Origin: an uncultured bacterium
GTDB lineage: Bacteria > Verrucomicrobiota > Lentisphaeria > Victivallales > UBA1829
Reading direction: 5' to 3'
Assembly: GCA_902802585.1 (NCBI GenBank)
Contig: CADCMR010000015.1
Coordinates: forward strand, 1-62,862
DNA length: 62,862 bases
Part shown: piece after piece, positions 24,806-33,329 of the stretch
Layout: each line of letters opens with the position of its first letter
How positions within the stretch are numbered: position 1 is the first letter of the stretch
The notes under the pieces: generated by a model
Seen by the model: only the letters and a program-made list of their open reading frames with translations
Database searches by the model: none
What the model was told of the DNA's origin: nothing
Made by a program: the position numbers and the translations under genes

Positions 24806-27427
24806 TTACGACAGGACGGCGAGTGTCTGCCAGTCGGTGAGCTGCTTGTCGTTGATCTGCCAGTAGCCCGCGAGACCGAGACTGTCGCTGTACCACGCGA
24901 TGTCGTCCGTGCCGTCGGCGTTGAAGTCACCGACGCCAACGAGCGTCCACGTCGAAGTGTCAACGGCGCTGAGGATGGACCACGAATTGAGGTAGCCGTC
25001 GCCGACGCCCCAGATGCCCACGACGCCTTCATTGTTGATCATAGCGACATCGTTGCATCCGTCGGCATTGAAGTCGCCGGAGCAAAGGAAGTTCCACTCT
25101 GCCGGATTGGCGACGCTGACCATGCGCCAGTCGACCGGATCGTCCATGATCCAGGTGCAGTAGGCGTTATAGGTCAAATCCTCTTCGCCGGTGAAGCTGT
25201 TGCGCCAGAGCATGTCGCACTTGCCGTCGGCGTTGAAGTCGCCGGTCGCGATGCACTCCCACTCGGCGGAATAGCCGTTGATGAGCGTCCATGTCACGCC
25301 GCTTTCCCAATAGCCGAGCAGTCCGACGGTCTCGGACGCGGCGGTTGGGTTGGCGATCAGGATGTCGTCCGAGCCGTTGCCGTTGAAATCGCCCGTGCCG
25401 AGGATGCTCCAGCCGGGGCTCAGGAAGTTCAGAACCTGCGCGGCGAATGAGCCGTCGGGATGCGTCATCTCGCCGACCACATACCCCTCGGTACTGACGC
25501 GCAGAATGTCGTCCTGTCCGTCGGCGTTGAAGTCGCCGGTTCCGGCGATCTCCCAGCCAGGATCGACCGTGAGACCGTTGCCCCACGGAGCGCCGTTCGA
25601 GTAGATCGTGACGAGGGAACTCCGCCCCTCGGAAGAAGTGTCACTGTAGACAACGGTCGCCATCTGATCCTTCGCGCTGCCGGTGAAATCTCCGGTGAGG
25701 AAGTCAAGGCTGTCAGGTTCCCGGACCATCCAGAGGCCGGCGCCGCCCATCGTGGATAGGACGTAGTCGGTGCAGTCGATCACGACGCCTTCTTCGTAAA
25801 CGGTGCCGTTGACCTGGAACGTGACGCCTTCGCCGATCGTGCCGCTGACGAACTGATAGGAGTTTTCCGTTAGGTCGGAAAGGGTGACCTCCAGGTCGAT
25901 GACATTGCCGGAGACGTTTGCCGTGACCGCGATGGGATCCGCGGTCTCAACAGTGATTTGGATCGTGCCGCCGCCGGAGATCGCGCCGACGGTCAGGGAT
26001 CCGTCAATCGTGATCGTGCCGCTGTTCGTGATCGAGCTGGTTCCTCCGGTCACGGTCCCGGCGACATCGAGCTGGCCTTCGGTCTTGTTGAAGATATCGC
26101 CCGTCAGAGTAAAGCCGGCGCCGGTGAATTCGAACAAGCCACTGTTCTCGATCGACGTGACAGTGACCGCGGTGGGCAGCGCAGCCTCGCTGTAGACAGC
26201 AAATGTGCCGCCGTTGATGATTGTCCCCGCGTTGATGGAGGCGGCTTCAACCATCCCGGTTACGATAGGATCATCAATGTAGCTGACAGAGAAGAGACCG
26301 GTGGCGTTGTTCGTGATGGTGCCGGTGGACTCGACGATTCTGGTGGAGATTCCGCCATTGTTCACGACGTCGCCCACAGTGAGCCTGCCGGCGATGATTA
26401 AGCCGTTTTCATTTTCGATGTCGGTTCCGATGTTGTTCAGAGTAGCGGCCTTGAGCCAGCCGTTGATACCGGCATTGAGCTTGGCGATAATACCGTCGGC
26501 ATTTCCGTTGTTGATCGTTCCGGTGACATTGATGCCTACAGCGGTTTCTTTGGGCGCGGCGGTTTGAATTACGCCGGAAACGTTATCGATCGATCCTGCG
26601 TTGACCTCTCCGGCGATGATATAACCCCGCGTGCATTTTTCCTCGATTTCAGGATAATAACCGTCGCTGTAGATGGAACCCGCGGTCAGGATGCCGACTT
26701 CGATTTGGCGGTAGTTGCGGAGCTCGCCGGAAATATCGATCTCGTGATCCGGCTGCATTTCCGTGCCGAGTATACCATAGTTCAGGACGTTTCCGGTGAC
26801 CTCGAACTCCCTGGCGGTGATCACGGTGTTGTCACGCGCCTCCGCCGTGTCGTCCTCGTTGGCGTTCTGGAGGTCGCCGACGACGATCAGTTTTCTCTTC
26901 GTGGCGTTGATGATGCCGTGGTTGGTGAGCACGCCGTTGATGGTGGCATGGTCGCTTACGACGGTGATCGTACCGGCGTTGCCGATCGTGGAGCCCTGCA
27001 GGGTGGCGCCCGCATTGAGGTTGATCGTGCCCGTCTTCGCGTTCGTGACCGCACCCGCGGCGGTCATAGACGCGGTCTTGTCCAGATCGAACGTGCCGGA
27101 GTTGGAGAAGCTCTGAACGGAGAAGGCGATCGCGCCGTCCGTTGTGACCGTACCGGTATTGTTGAACGCGTTGGCGGTAACGGTCGTGTCAACGACCTCT
27201 CCGCCGCCATCATATTTCAGGGTGCTGATCGTGAGATCGGCAGCGTTTAGATAATCGACATCGGAACCGCCCTGGGGACCGCCGTAGGTATAGATGGTCT
27301 GGTCCGCGGTGGCCTTGTCGGTCGCTTTGACGAGTTCCTGAAACGCGTCAACGTCCCAGGTGTACCCTTCGGGGATGACTTGTGGATTAAAATCCGGGCT
27401 TACGAGATACGTGTACTGGACTACCAT
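24806..27427 (-). CDS. Large surface-type protein: autotransporter-like beta-helix plus six FG-GAP/VCBS repeats
   Basis: 873 residues. Residues about 60-560 are short repeats rich in Asn, Thr, Gly and Ile (FNNTGTVTTDG, VTNAKTGTINLNAGATL, GTIINGGTFAV), typical of a right-handed beta-helix passenger. Residues 600-873 hold six repeats with a Ca-binding loop: TGDFTGSAKDQM, TGDFNADGQDDIL, TGDFNGNGSDDIL, TGDFNADGKCDML, SGDFNADGCNDVA and VGDFNADGTDDIA (FG-GAP_3/VCBS type). There is no usual signal peptide at MVVQYTYLVSPDFNPQ and no autotransporter barrel, so the export route is unclear. RBS GAGAGGA. It has its own promoter, and the lipocalin-operon terminator lies beyond its stop. Confidence 0.8.
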   Translation of the reverse strand: MVVQYTYLVSPDFNPQVIPEGYTWDVDAFQELVKATDKATADQTIYTYGGPQGGSDVDYLNAADLTISTLKYDGGGEVVDTTVTANAFNNTGTVTTDGAIAFSVQSFSNSGTFDLDKTASMTAAGAVTNAKTGTINLNAGATLQGSTIGNAGTITVVSDHATINGVLTNHGIINATKRKLIVVGDLQNANEDDTAEARDNTVITAREFEVTGNVLNYGILGTEMQPDHEIDISGELRNYRQIEVGILTAGSIYSDGYYPEIEEKCTRGYIIAGEVNAGSIDNVSGVIQTAAPKETAVGINVTGTINNGNADGIIAKLNAGINGWLKAATLNNIGTDIENENGLIIAGRLTVGDVVNNGGISTRIVESTGTITNNATGLFSVSYIDDPIVTGMVEAASINAGTIINGGTFAVYSEAALPTAVTVTSIENSGLFEFTGAGFTLTGDIFNKTEGQLDVAGTVTGGTSSITNSGTITIDGSLTVGAISGGGTIQITVETADPIAVTANVSGNVIDLEVTLSDLTENSYQFVSGTIGEGVTFQVNGTVYEEGVVIDCTDYVLSTMGGAGLWMVREPDSLDFLTGDFTGSAKDQMATVVYSDTSSEGRSSLVTIYSNGAPWGNGLTVDPGWEIAGTGDFNADGQDDILRVSTEGYVVGEMTHPDGSFAAQVLNFLSPGWSILGTGDFNGNGSDDILIANPTAASETVGLLGYWESGVTWTLINGYSAEWECIATGDFNADGKCDMLWRNSFTGEEDLTYNAYCTWIMDDPVDWRMVSVANPAEWNFLCSGDFNADGCNDVAMINNEGVVGIWGVGDGYLNSWSILSAVDTSTWTLVGVGDFNADGTDDIAWYSDSLGLAGYWQINDKQLTDWQTLAVLS

Positions 27428-27476
27428 AGTTTTTTCCTCTCTTAAAATATTATGGGATTAGTCGCGTTTACCCTTA

Positions 27477-27504
27477 AATATAAACTTCCCCGCGCGAAAA
27501 ACAA
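27477..27504 (-). promoter_or_regulatory. Promoter of the FG-GAP protein gene
   Basis: Minus strand: TTGTTT (27504-27499), 16-nt spacer starting TTCGCGCGGGG, TATATT (27482-27477). It shares the CGCGCGGG spacer motif with the promoters at 21372 and 23687. Confidence 0.55.
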
Positions 27505-27535
27505 GTATCAAAACAGAAAAAACATCATTTTTTTA

Positions 27536-27576
27536 TAAAAAAAGCCTCCGCCGCTCGTGATGAGGACGGAGACTTT
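27536..27576 (-). terminator. Terminator after the downstream GDSL lipoprotein gene
   Basis: On the minus strand AAAGTCTCCG pairs (one G-T) with CGGAGGCTTT, followed by a T-run. It lies beyond the 43-bp tandem repeats, so those repeats are inside the transcript's 3' untranslated region. Confidence 0.6.
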
Positions 27577-27584
27577 AGAGTTGT

Positions 27585-27713
27585 CGCTTGCTTCGTGCTC
27601 TCGCGCAGCGGGGCATTACTTCGGTACCGCTTGCTTCGTGCTCCAGCGCAGCCGGGCATTACTTCGGTACCGCTTGCTTCGTGCTCTCGCGTAGCAGAGC
27701 ACTACTTCAACAC
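27585..27713. repeat. Three tandem 43-bp repeats, each holding a 22-nt hairpin
   Basis: Units at 27585-27627, 27628-27670 and 27671-27713. Each begins CGCTTGCTTCGTGCTC and contains a hairpin of 22 nt (27595-27616, 27638-27659, 27681-27702); the third, GTGCTCT-CGCGTAGC-AGAGCAC, has a perfect 7-bp stem. They are followed by TACTTC. They start 14 nt beyond the stop of the GDSL gene (minus strand). Single related hairpins occur elsewhere in the window. Confidence 0.8.
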
Positions 27714-27726
27714 TGCTTGCGGTGTG

Positions 27727-28500
27727 TTATTTGCAGTATTTCTCGACGTAGGGACGGATGGCGTCCGCCCAGATCTGGTAGCCCTTGGCGGTCGGGTGCA
27801 GGAAGTCGCCCATGATGTCGCGTTCGAGGATGCCGGTCGGGGTCAGGAACTTCGGTCCGAGGTCTTCATAGAAGACGGTTTTGTTGTCGGCGAAGTCCTT
27901 GATGATCTCGTTCGTGGCGGCGATCTTCGGACGGTTCTGGTCATTGGGGGTGTTGCCTGCGGGGAAGATGCCGAGGAGGAGGATCTTGGCGTTCGGCGCT
28001 TTTTCCTTGAGTGCGAGGACGCACTGGCGGATGGCTTCGGCGGTGGCGATCGGACCGCCCTGGTTCCAGCCGAAGTTGTTGACGCCGATCAGGAGCATGA
28101 CGAGTTTCGGGTCGATCTTGGAGAAGATGTCGGTCTTTTCGATGACGTACAGGATGTTCTGCGTGCGGTCACCGGCGAACCCGAGGTTCAGCGGGTGGTA
28201 CTGCGCGAAATTTGCGTTCAGGACGTCGCGTCCGGCCTGCTCCCAGAAGTGGGTGATGGAGTCGCCGACCATGACGAACTTGATGTCCTTGCCTTCGCGT
28301 TCCGCCTGCTGGGTCTTTTCCTGAATGCGCTGGACATAGTTGCGGCTGAGTTCGGGCGTGGTGACATGCGTGTAGCCGAAATCCTGTTCCGCGCCGGGCA
28401 CGGGGGTATTCAGCGTGGAGACCGTTTCAGGTTCGGACGCGCAGGCGGCGAGGAGCATGGCGGTCATCGCCGCTGCGAAGAATGAGAAGATGTGTTTCAT
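27727..28500 (-). CDS. SGNH/GDSL-family hydrolase lipoprotein (copy 1)
   Basis: 257 residues. Lipoprotein signal peptide with lipobox LAAC (Cys about 20). Block I FVMVGDSITHFWE carries the GDS serine (about residue 79), block III is LLIGVNNFG (Gly-x-Asn) and block V is DFLHPTAKGYQIWA with the catalytic Asp/His. These residues match the platelet-activating-factor-acetylhydrolase-like SGNH family, often carbohydrate esterases in gut bacteria. It is a tandem paralogue of the next gene. The mature protein would be anchored in the envelope. The natural substrate is unknown. Confidence 0.9.
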   Translation of the reverse strand: MKHIFSFFAAAMTAMLLAACASEPETVSTLNTPVPGAEQDFGYTHVTTPELSRNYVQRIQEKTQQAEREGKDIKFVMVGDSITHFWEQAGRDVLNANFAQYHPLNLGFAGDRTQNILYVIEKTDIFSKIDPKLVMLLIGVNNFGWNQGGPIATAEAIRQCVLALKEKAPNAKILLLGIFPAGNTPNDQNRPKIAATNEIIKDFADNKTVFYEDLGPKFLTPTGILERDIMGDFLHPTAKGYQIWADAIRPYVEKYCK

Positions 28501-28516
28501 GAGGTAGACTTTCTAC

Positions 28517-28551
28517 AAAAATAGGACCTATAGGTCATATAAGTCCTATTT
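28517..28551 (-). terminator. Terminator between the two GDSL genes
   Basis: AAATAGGAC (28519-28527) and GTCCTATTT (28543-28551) form a 9-bp stem; on the minus strand a T-run follows. It would end transcripts of the upstream copy (28583-29365) or lower expression of the downstream copy. Confidence 0.65.
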
Positions 28552-28582
28552 CTTTGTGTTGTTGATCGTGATGAAAAAAAAC

Positions 28583-29365
28583 TTACTTGATGTACTGGTC
28601 GGCGAACGCCTTGATGGATTCCGCCCAGATCTGATAGCCTTTTTCGGCGGGGTGGAGACGGTCGAAGCCCATGACGCCCTGGATGAGGTTGCCGTTCTCG
28701 TCTGTGAACTTCGGGGTGAGGTCTTCGTAGAAGACGGTCTTGTTGTCGGCGAAATCCTTGATGATCTCGTTTGTGGCTGCGCACTTGTCTCCGAGACCGT
28801 CGCCGCGCGGGAAGATGCCGTAGAGGAGGATCTTGGCATTCGGCGCTTTTTCCTTGAGGGCGAGGACGCAAAGACGGATGGCTTCGGCGGTCGCGACGGG
28901 TTCGGCCTCATGCATGCCGAAATTGTTCGTGCCGATCATGAGCGTGACGACCTTCGGGTCGATGAGCTCGAAGATGCCGGTGTTCTTGATCACATGGAGG
29001 ATGTTCTCGGTGCGGTCGCCGGAGAATCCGAGGTTCAGCGGAGTGTACTTCGAGAGTTCCTTCTGGTAGACGCTCTGTCCGCCGCCGCCGAAGAAACCGC
29101 CTTCCCAGAAGTGGGTGATGGAGTCGCCGACGAGGACAAGCTGGATGTTCTTGCCTTCGGTCTGCGCTTGGTTCTTTTTCTCCGCGATGCGCTGGACGAA
29201 GTTCTGGCTCAGAGCGGGCGTGGTGACCTTCTGGTATCCGGGATCCAGTTCCGCGCCGGGCACGGGCTCGTTGAGCTTGGATTTGCAGGCATCGCCGGAG
29301 GATGCGCAGGCGGCGAGGACGGCGAGCACGGCCGCCGCGATGAACGAGGAAAGAATACGTTTCAT
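28583..29365 (-). CDS. SGNH/GDSL-family hydrolase lipoprotein (copy 2)
   Basis: 260 residues with signal peptide and lipobox LAAC. Same blocks as copy 1: LVLVGDSITHFWEGG, LMIGTNNFGMHEAEP and GFDRLHPAEKGYQIWAESI. It differs by a short insertion after the GDS block (FFGGGGQSVYQKEL) and by KCAATNEIIKDF, where copy 1 has PKIAATNEIIKDF. The two copies share long identical stretches such as CVLALKEKAPNAKILL, so the duplication is fairly recent. It is transcribed from a clear promoter at 29457-29430. Confidence 0.9.
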   Translation of the reverse strand: MKRILSSFIAAAVLAVLAACASSGDACKSKLNEPVPGAELDPGYQKVTTPALSQNFVQRIAEKKNQAQTEGKNIQLVLVGDSITHFWEGGFFGGGGQSVYQKELSKYTPLNLGFSGDRTENILHVIKNTGIFELIDPKVVTLMIGTNNFGMHEAEPVATAEAIRLCVLALKEKAPNAKILLYGIFPRGDGLGDKCAATNEIIKDFADNKTVFYEDLTPKFTDENGNLIQGVMGFDRLHPAEKGYQIWAESIKAFADQYIK

Positions 29366-29429
29366 TTTGAATCCTGTTGTTAGGGTGAACTGGTGAAAAA
29401 TGATATGGTGTTATAAACGATTTTACGTT

Positions 29430-29457
29430 AATATAACATGCCGGATGCGAAAATCAA
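29430..29457 (-). promoter_or_regulatory. Promoter of the GDSL gene pair
   Basis: Minus strand: TTGATT (29457-29452), 16-nt spacer, TATATT (29435-29430). Confidence 0.6.
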
Positions 29458-29579
29458 TCCCTTACGGCGACTTTTTCCACGTTTGTGCGTGATTTCCTAA
29501 AGCAGTCCGCGCATGCGGGATGTGCAGGGCGCAGAAATGGCATGTGAACTGAATGAGGCCGGGCGGGGCGGGGATGCGT

Positions 29580-30407
29580 TCAGAGCGGGAGTTCGACCGC
29601 TTCACCGCGGACGAACGCCGTGTGCGTGGTCCAGCCGATGGAACGCGCGAGCTCGGCGGCGCGGTCGAACGCGTATGCGACGTGTTCCGGCTTGTGCGCG
29701 TCGGAGCCGAGCGTGATCTTCATCCCGGCGCGAAACGCGGCACGGAGGAGTTCGGGCGAGGGGTAGATCTCGTCCGCCGCCACGCGAAGCCCGGCGGTGT
29801 TCAGCTCCAGGCGGATGCCCTTCGCGGCGGCGCATTCGTAGATGTCCGCCATGCGGCGCACGACGTTTTCGCAATCGGACGGGCGGAACCCGAATTTTTT
29901 CGGCAGGTCGGAGTGCGCCAAGACATTGAATCCGCCGAGCTCGACGAACGCCTTCAGGTCGGTCAGATAGCCGTCCCAGACGGCGTCCACGCCGTAGCGC
30001 GGCCATTCCGCGAGCTTGTCCGGATCGTCGAACGCGAAATCGCCGACGTAATGCACGGAGCCGATCAGATAGTCGAATATCGGACGGAGCGGATCAAGCG
30101 CGGCGGACACCTCGTCCATGCGGTCCGGCACATAGTCGAATTCGACGGCTGCGAGCACCTGCAGTCCGGAACCGTCCGCAACATCGCGGAGCGAGTCGAG
30201 GATATCGAAATAACGCGGCAGATCGCCCGGCGCCATGCGGAATTCGGCATCGTACCCGGCGGGCGCGGGGAAATGGTCGGAGACGCCCCAGTACACCAGC
30301 CCCGCCTTTTGCGCGGCGGCGAGGTATTCCTCCGGCGTGCCGGAAGCGTGCTTGCAGAGGGCGGTATGCGTGTGAAGGTCCGCCCGGGGCGAGGTGGTCG
30401 TGCTCAT
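29580..30407 (-). CDS. PHP-domain phosphoesterase (histidinol-phosphatase-like)
   Basis: 275 residues from ATG 30407, overlapping the previous stop as ATGA. Metal-ligand motifs of the PHP fold are in place: DLHTHTALCKHA at about 10-21, VSDHFPAP, EFDYVP, IGSVHYVGD, LAHSDLPKKFG, ELNTAG and a terminal TLGSDAHKPEHVA. This matches HisK-type histidinol-phosphate phosphatases and related PHP hydrolases of 260-280 residues. No other his genes lie nearby, so a general phosphoesterase role is also possible. Confidence 0.88.
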   Translation of the reverse strand: MSTTTSPRADLHTHTALCKHASGTPEEYLAAAQKAGLVYWGVSDHFPAPAGYDAEFRMAPGDLPRYFDILDSLRDVADGSGLQVLAAVEFDYVPDRMDEVSAALDPLRPIFDYLIGSVHYVGDFAFDDPDKLAEWPRYGVDAVWDGYLTDLKAFVELGGFNVLAHSDLPKKFGFRPSDCENVVRRMADIYECAAAKGIRLELNTAGLRVAADEIYPSPELLRAAFRAGMKITLGSDAHKPEHVAYAFDRAAELARSIGWTTHTAFVRGEAVELPL

Positions 30408-31261
30408 GATTTCTTTCCGCCGTTCAAGTCGTCCTCGCCGGAGCCGTTGCCGTAGGGGTAGGGGAGGAACGACAAATCTTTCTCCCCGATGGCGGCGGCA
30501 AGCGGCGCGCCGATCGTGTAGAGGTAGCGGAAGCCGTCGGACGCGACGGCGGAGACGAACAGCACGGAGGAGACGTAGCGCAGGATGGTCTGGGTGTCCC
30601 AGACGACCGGCGGTTCCTCGCCCTCCGCCACGCCGCCGTAGAGCTGCCAGTTGTCGACGGGGAAGATGAGGCGGCCGTCGCTGTCTGCGACCGCGGTGTC
30701 GATGCCGACACGGACCACGCTGAAGCGGTTCTGCGTGGAGGAGGAGAGGATGGCGGCGATGCAGGCGAAAATGAGGTCGGAGCCGATCTTGTCCTCCAGG
30801 ACCGCGCCGATGCAGAAGGAGTCGGGGTGGAAATCGCGGTTTTCGGGGCGGTCTGGGAACGTTTTGCGCATGAATTCCGCCATGCCGAAGAGGTCGGCGG
30901 GATGCGCCTTGCGGTATTCCGCCTCGAGCTCGCGCCACTGCTTCTCCACGAACGACTGCCGGTCGTTGTCGAACCAGCACAGATGGAGTCGGATCAGCCC
31001 GGTGAGCAGGGAAATGGGGCGTTCGGGCGGCTGCATGAAGATGCGGCGGCGGGAACGCGCCATGAGGGCGTGCTGAAGCTGGCGTGTGCGTTTGCGGATG
31101 CGCGGGTTGTCGGATTTCTGCATGTCGCGGAGGACCGGCTCCAGCGCGGTGCTGCCCTTCGTGAGCAGTTCCGCCATCGCCATGCTCGCGGACTGCTCGT
31201 TTTCGTCGTCGAGCAGTTCGACCAGGTATTTCATGTCGTTTTTGTCGTCGGGCTGGTTCAT
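30404..31261 (-). CDS. SirB1/transglutaminase-like protein (distant)
   Basis: 285 residues from ATG 31261. No clear RBS is seen, but the frame upstream is Arg/Pro-rich shadow sequence. The N-terminal 65 residues look like a HEAT-type helical pair (YLVELLDDENEQSASMAMAE). The middle (DRPENRDFHPDSFCIGAVLE, then DKIGSDLIFACIAAIL) is laid out like SirB1 proteins, where an NxYLxxVLxxrxGxPisL block follows the helical domain, but the Cys/His catalytic residues of transglutaminases are not evident. It is coupled to the PHP gene by ATGA. Function uncertain. Confidence 0.55.
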   Translation of the reverse strand: MNQPDDKNDMKYLVELLDDENEQSASMAMAELLTKGSTALEPVLRDMQKSDNPRIRKRTRQLQHALMARSRRRIFMQPPERPISLLTGLIRLHLCWFDNDRQSFVEKQWRELEAEYRKAHPADLFGMAEFMRKTFPDRPENRDFHPDSFCIGAVLEDKIGSDLIFACIAAILSSSTQNRFSVVRVGIDTAVADSDGRLIFPVDNWQLYGGVAEGEEPPVVWDTQTILRYVSSVLFVSAVASDGFRYLYTIGAPLAAAIGEKDLSFLPYPYGNGSGEDDLNGGKKS

Positions 31262-31305
31262 AGTGCGGGTAACAGCGTTGTAGCGTGACGGGTTTGGGGC
31301 TGGGA

Positions 31306-32118
31306 TTACGGATGGACGGGGAACTTGCCGCGGAGGGCGTTCTGCGCGATCTGCTTCACGTCCGCGTCGAAGTCGGACCGGATGATCCACTGGAGGAAAT
31401 CCGGCGCGTTCGCGGCGACTTCGCGGAGCGTTTCGCCGTTGTGTCGTCCGAACGACACGACCGCCTCGCCGTTGCGCCATTTGAAGCGGCCGCTCTTGTC
31501 GACGTTGGCGGGGTTGACCGGATTGCAGAACGCGTGGAGTTCGTCGAGCGTCTGCGGGAACGCCGCGACGGTCTCGGGGAACTGGTCGGGGGGCATGGTC
31601 GAGTAGCGTTCGAGCTGCGCCTCCAGGACTTCGAGCGATGCCTGGGCATCGGCTTCGGCCCCGTGCGCGCCTTCGAGCTTCTTTCCGCAGAAGAATTTGT
31701 AGGCGGCGGTAAGGTTGCGCGGCTCCATCTGGCAGAAGATCGTGTAGGAGTCGAAGATGCGGCGTCCGGCGGTGGAGAACTGGATGCCGCAGCGGGCGAA
31801 CTCACGCGTGAGCATCGGGATGTCGAACTTGCCGATGTTGTAGCCGCCGAGGTCGCAGCCCTCGAAGTAGATCGCGAGGCTCTGGGAAATCTGCCGGAAC
31901 GTCGGGGCGTCCTTCACGTCCTCGTCGGAGATATGGTGGACCGCGGTCGCCTCGGGCGGGATGGGCATTTCCGGGTTGATCAGGCGGGTCTTGGTTTCGC
32001 GCGTGCCGTCAGGCATGATCTTGATCACGGACAGCTCCACGATCCGGTCGACGAAAAGATTGACGCCGGTCGTTTCCAGGTCGAAAAAAATCAGCGGTAC
32101 ATTGTCGGTAAGCTTCAT
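31306..32118 (-). CDS. DnaQ-like 3'-5' exonuclease (exonuclease X type)
   Basis: 270 residues. DEDDh exonuclease motifs: ExoI FFDLETTGVN (about 11-20), ExoII GYNIGKFDIPML (about 93-104), ExoIII HGAEADAQASLEVL (about 151-164), with HHISDEDV between. A C-terminal segment (FKWRNGEAVVSFGRHNGETL, then FLQWIIRSDF) matches the small domain found at the end of ExoX-type proteins. It would trim 3' DNA ends in repair. First gene of the exo-SirB1-PHP operon; promoter at 32170-32142. Confidence 0.9.
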   Translation of the reverse strand: MKLTDNVPLIFFDLETTGVNLFVDRIVELSVIKIMPDGTRETKTRLINPEMPIPPEATAVHHISDEDVKDAPTFRQISQSLAIYFEGCDLGGYNIGKFDIPMLTREFARCGIQFSTAGRRIFDSYTIFCQMEPRNLTAAYKFFCGKKLEGAHGAEADAQASLEVLEAQLERYSTMPPDQFPETVAAFPQTLDELHAFCNPVNPANVDKSGRFKWRNGEAVVSFGRHNGETLREVAANAPDFLQWIIRSDFDADVKQIAQNALRGKFPVHP

Positions 32119-32141
32119 GAATGGTCCTCTTTTGAAAAAGT

Positions 32142-32170
32142 GCTATAATACTATATCACAAAAACCGCAA
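32142..32170 (-). promoter_or_regulatory. Promoter of the exonuclease operon
   Basis: Minus strand: TTGCGG (32170-32165), 17-nt spacer, TATAGC (32147-32142). Confidence 0.5.
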
Positions 32171-32285
32171 AATGAAACCGGGGACGCGCGAAAAAAGCGG
32201 AAAATCGGGCGAAAAAGACGCGGCGGGCAGGGAACGCGCGGCGGAGACGTAAATCAACATGACCCGGTGCGGCAGCGAGGCAGGA

Positions 32286-32681
32286 TCAGGCGATCACGGC
32301 TATGATGTGCAGCAGAAGATAAAACGCGAAAAGAAACGCGCCGATATGCAAAAGTTCGCGGTTCTGCTCGTTCTTTTCGATCTTGTCCGCGTTCGCCTGA
32401 CAGAGCAGAAAGCAGATGAAGAAAGCCGGTCCCCAGAGAGTGAAAAAAGGAAACACGATCAACAGACCGCCCATTCCGAGCGTGAAAGAATAAGGCAGAA
32501 TGAACGCGTGAAGCAGCACGAGGACATACATCGCCAGCAGGGGACCGCGCATCTCCCGGAAGCGCCTGATGAAAAACAGCAGGACGATGACGGCGAAAAT
32601 GTCCATCAGCATCGGGAGATAGATCGACGGGGCTTCGCGGAACCAGTATGTCAGCCTGAGCCACAGTTGATACGTGTTCAT
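32286..32681 (-). CDS. Small integral membrane protein
   Basis: 131 residues with four likely helices: IYLPMLMDIFAVIVLLFFI, GPLLAMYVLVLLHAFILPY, GGLLIVFPFFTLWGPAFFIC and IGAFLFAFYLLLHIIAVIA. No domain is recognised. It is the last gene of a run of membrane proteins on the minus strand and starts 23 nt after the previous stop. The helix-loop-helix pattern is akin to the two membrane proteins upstream. Confidence 0.7.
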   Translation of the reverse strand: MNTYQLWLRLTYWFREAPSIYLPMLMDIFAVIVLLFFIRRFREMRGPLLAMYVLVLLHAFILPYSFTLGMGGLLIVFPFFTLWGPAFFICFLLCQANADKIEKNEQNRELLHIGAFLFAFYLLLHIIAVIA

Positions 32682-32704
32682 GTCCCGAAATCTTCCTGTT
32701 GTGT

Positions 32705-33310
32705 TTAATGGAACATGAGAATGAATTCGATGAAAAAAACAAAGAGAAAAAACGGGATCAGAAAGATGTCACCGACCGCGATCGGGATGAGATCGATCAC
32801 GCAAATGATCCTGGCAGGCCCGAAACATGAGGTCTCGCAGAACCTTTTTGCGAAAAGGGTTTTCAGAAAAAGAACATACCATTTTATCTCAAGAACCGGA
32901 TAAGAAATAAATATGATCGTACCGAGCAATTTTAGGTCTTTTGTCAGCACGAAGACCCAGAGCCATGGAACCAGAATCGCGTGAAGCACCGTCAGAATGA
33001 GCAAAGTCGTTACGGCCCGATACATGTCCTGTCTTTGCTCGCGGGCACAGATGTCGTGAATGGCGGCCTGAACGTAGTACGGCGAGCTGGTGTCGCAGAT
33101 GATGACCGAACTGCCTCGGTGATGCACAGCGCCGTCGGGATCGTCCTGTTTTGCTTGAGGCGATTCGCCGTTGTTTTTGAGTTCGCCGCGGCCGAATATG
33201 TTCGGGATCAGGAACAGGAGGATCAGCAGGGCGATGGCGCACAGGAAGCCGCAGATGCTGGATATCTTGAGGATCCCCAACAAGATTTGACCAATTGTTT
33301 CCATGTTCAA
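32705..33310 (-). CDS. Four-helix membrane protein (paralogue A)
   Basis: 201 residues; MNMETIG start with RBS AAAGGAA. Helix 1 SSICGFLCAIALLILLF is followed by a polar loop (about 45-90), then three helices ending in FFIEFILMFH. It shares long stretches with the 163-residue protein upstream, and the DNA coding helix 1 is nearly identical in the two genes. Paralogue A has a loop insertion and a longer tail. Function unknown. Confidence 0.72.
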   Translation of the reverse strand: MNMETIGQILLGILKISSICGFLCAIALLILLFLIPNIFGRGELKNNGESPQAKQDDPDGAVHHRGSSVIICDTSSPYYVQAAIHDICAREQRQDMYRAVTTLLILTVLHAILVPWLWVFVLTKDLKLLGTIIFISYPVLEIKWYVLFLKTLFAKRFCETSCFGPARIICVIDLIPIAVGDIFLIPFFLFVFFIEFILMFH

Positions 33311-33329
33311 TGTTCCTTTCCGGTCGTGC

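Noticed and set aside
27585..27713. Possible small CRISPR array
   Set aside because: The repeats are directly tandem with no spacers and no cas genes are present.
27588..27815. 75-codon ORF across the tandem repeats
   Set aside because: The reading frame only reflects the 43-bp hairpin repeats and runs antisense into the GDSL gene.
29580..30980. 466-codon reading of the PHP gene starting at 30980
   Set aside because: The first 191 codons are Arg-rich shadow of the overlapping SirB1-like gene; ATG 30407 begins the PHP domain and forms an ATGA overlap.
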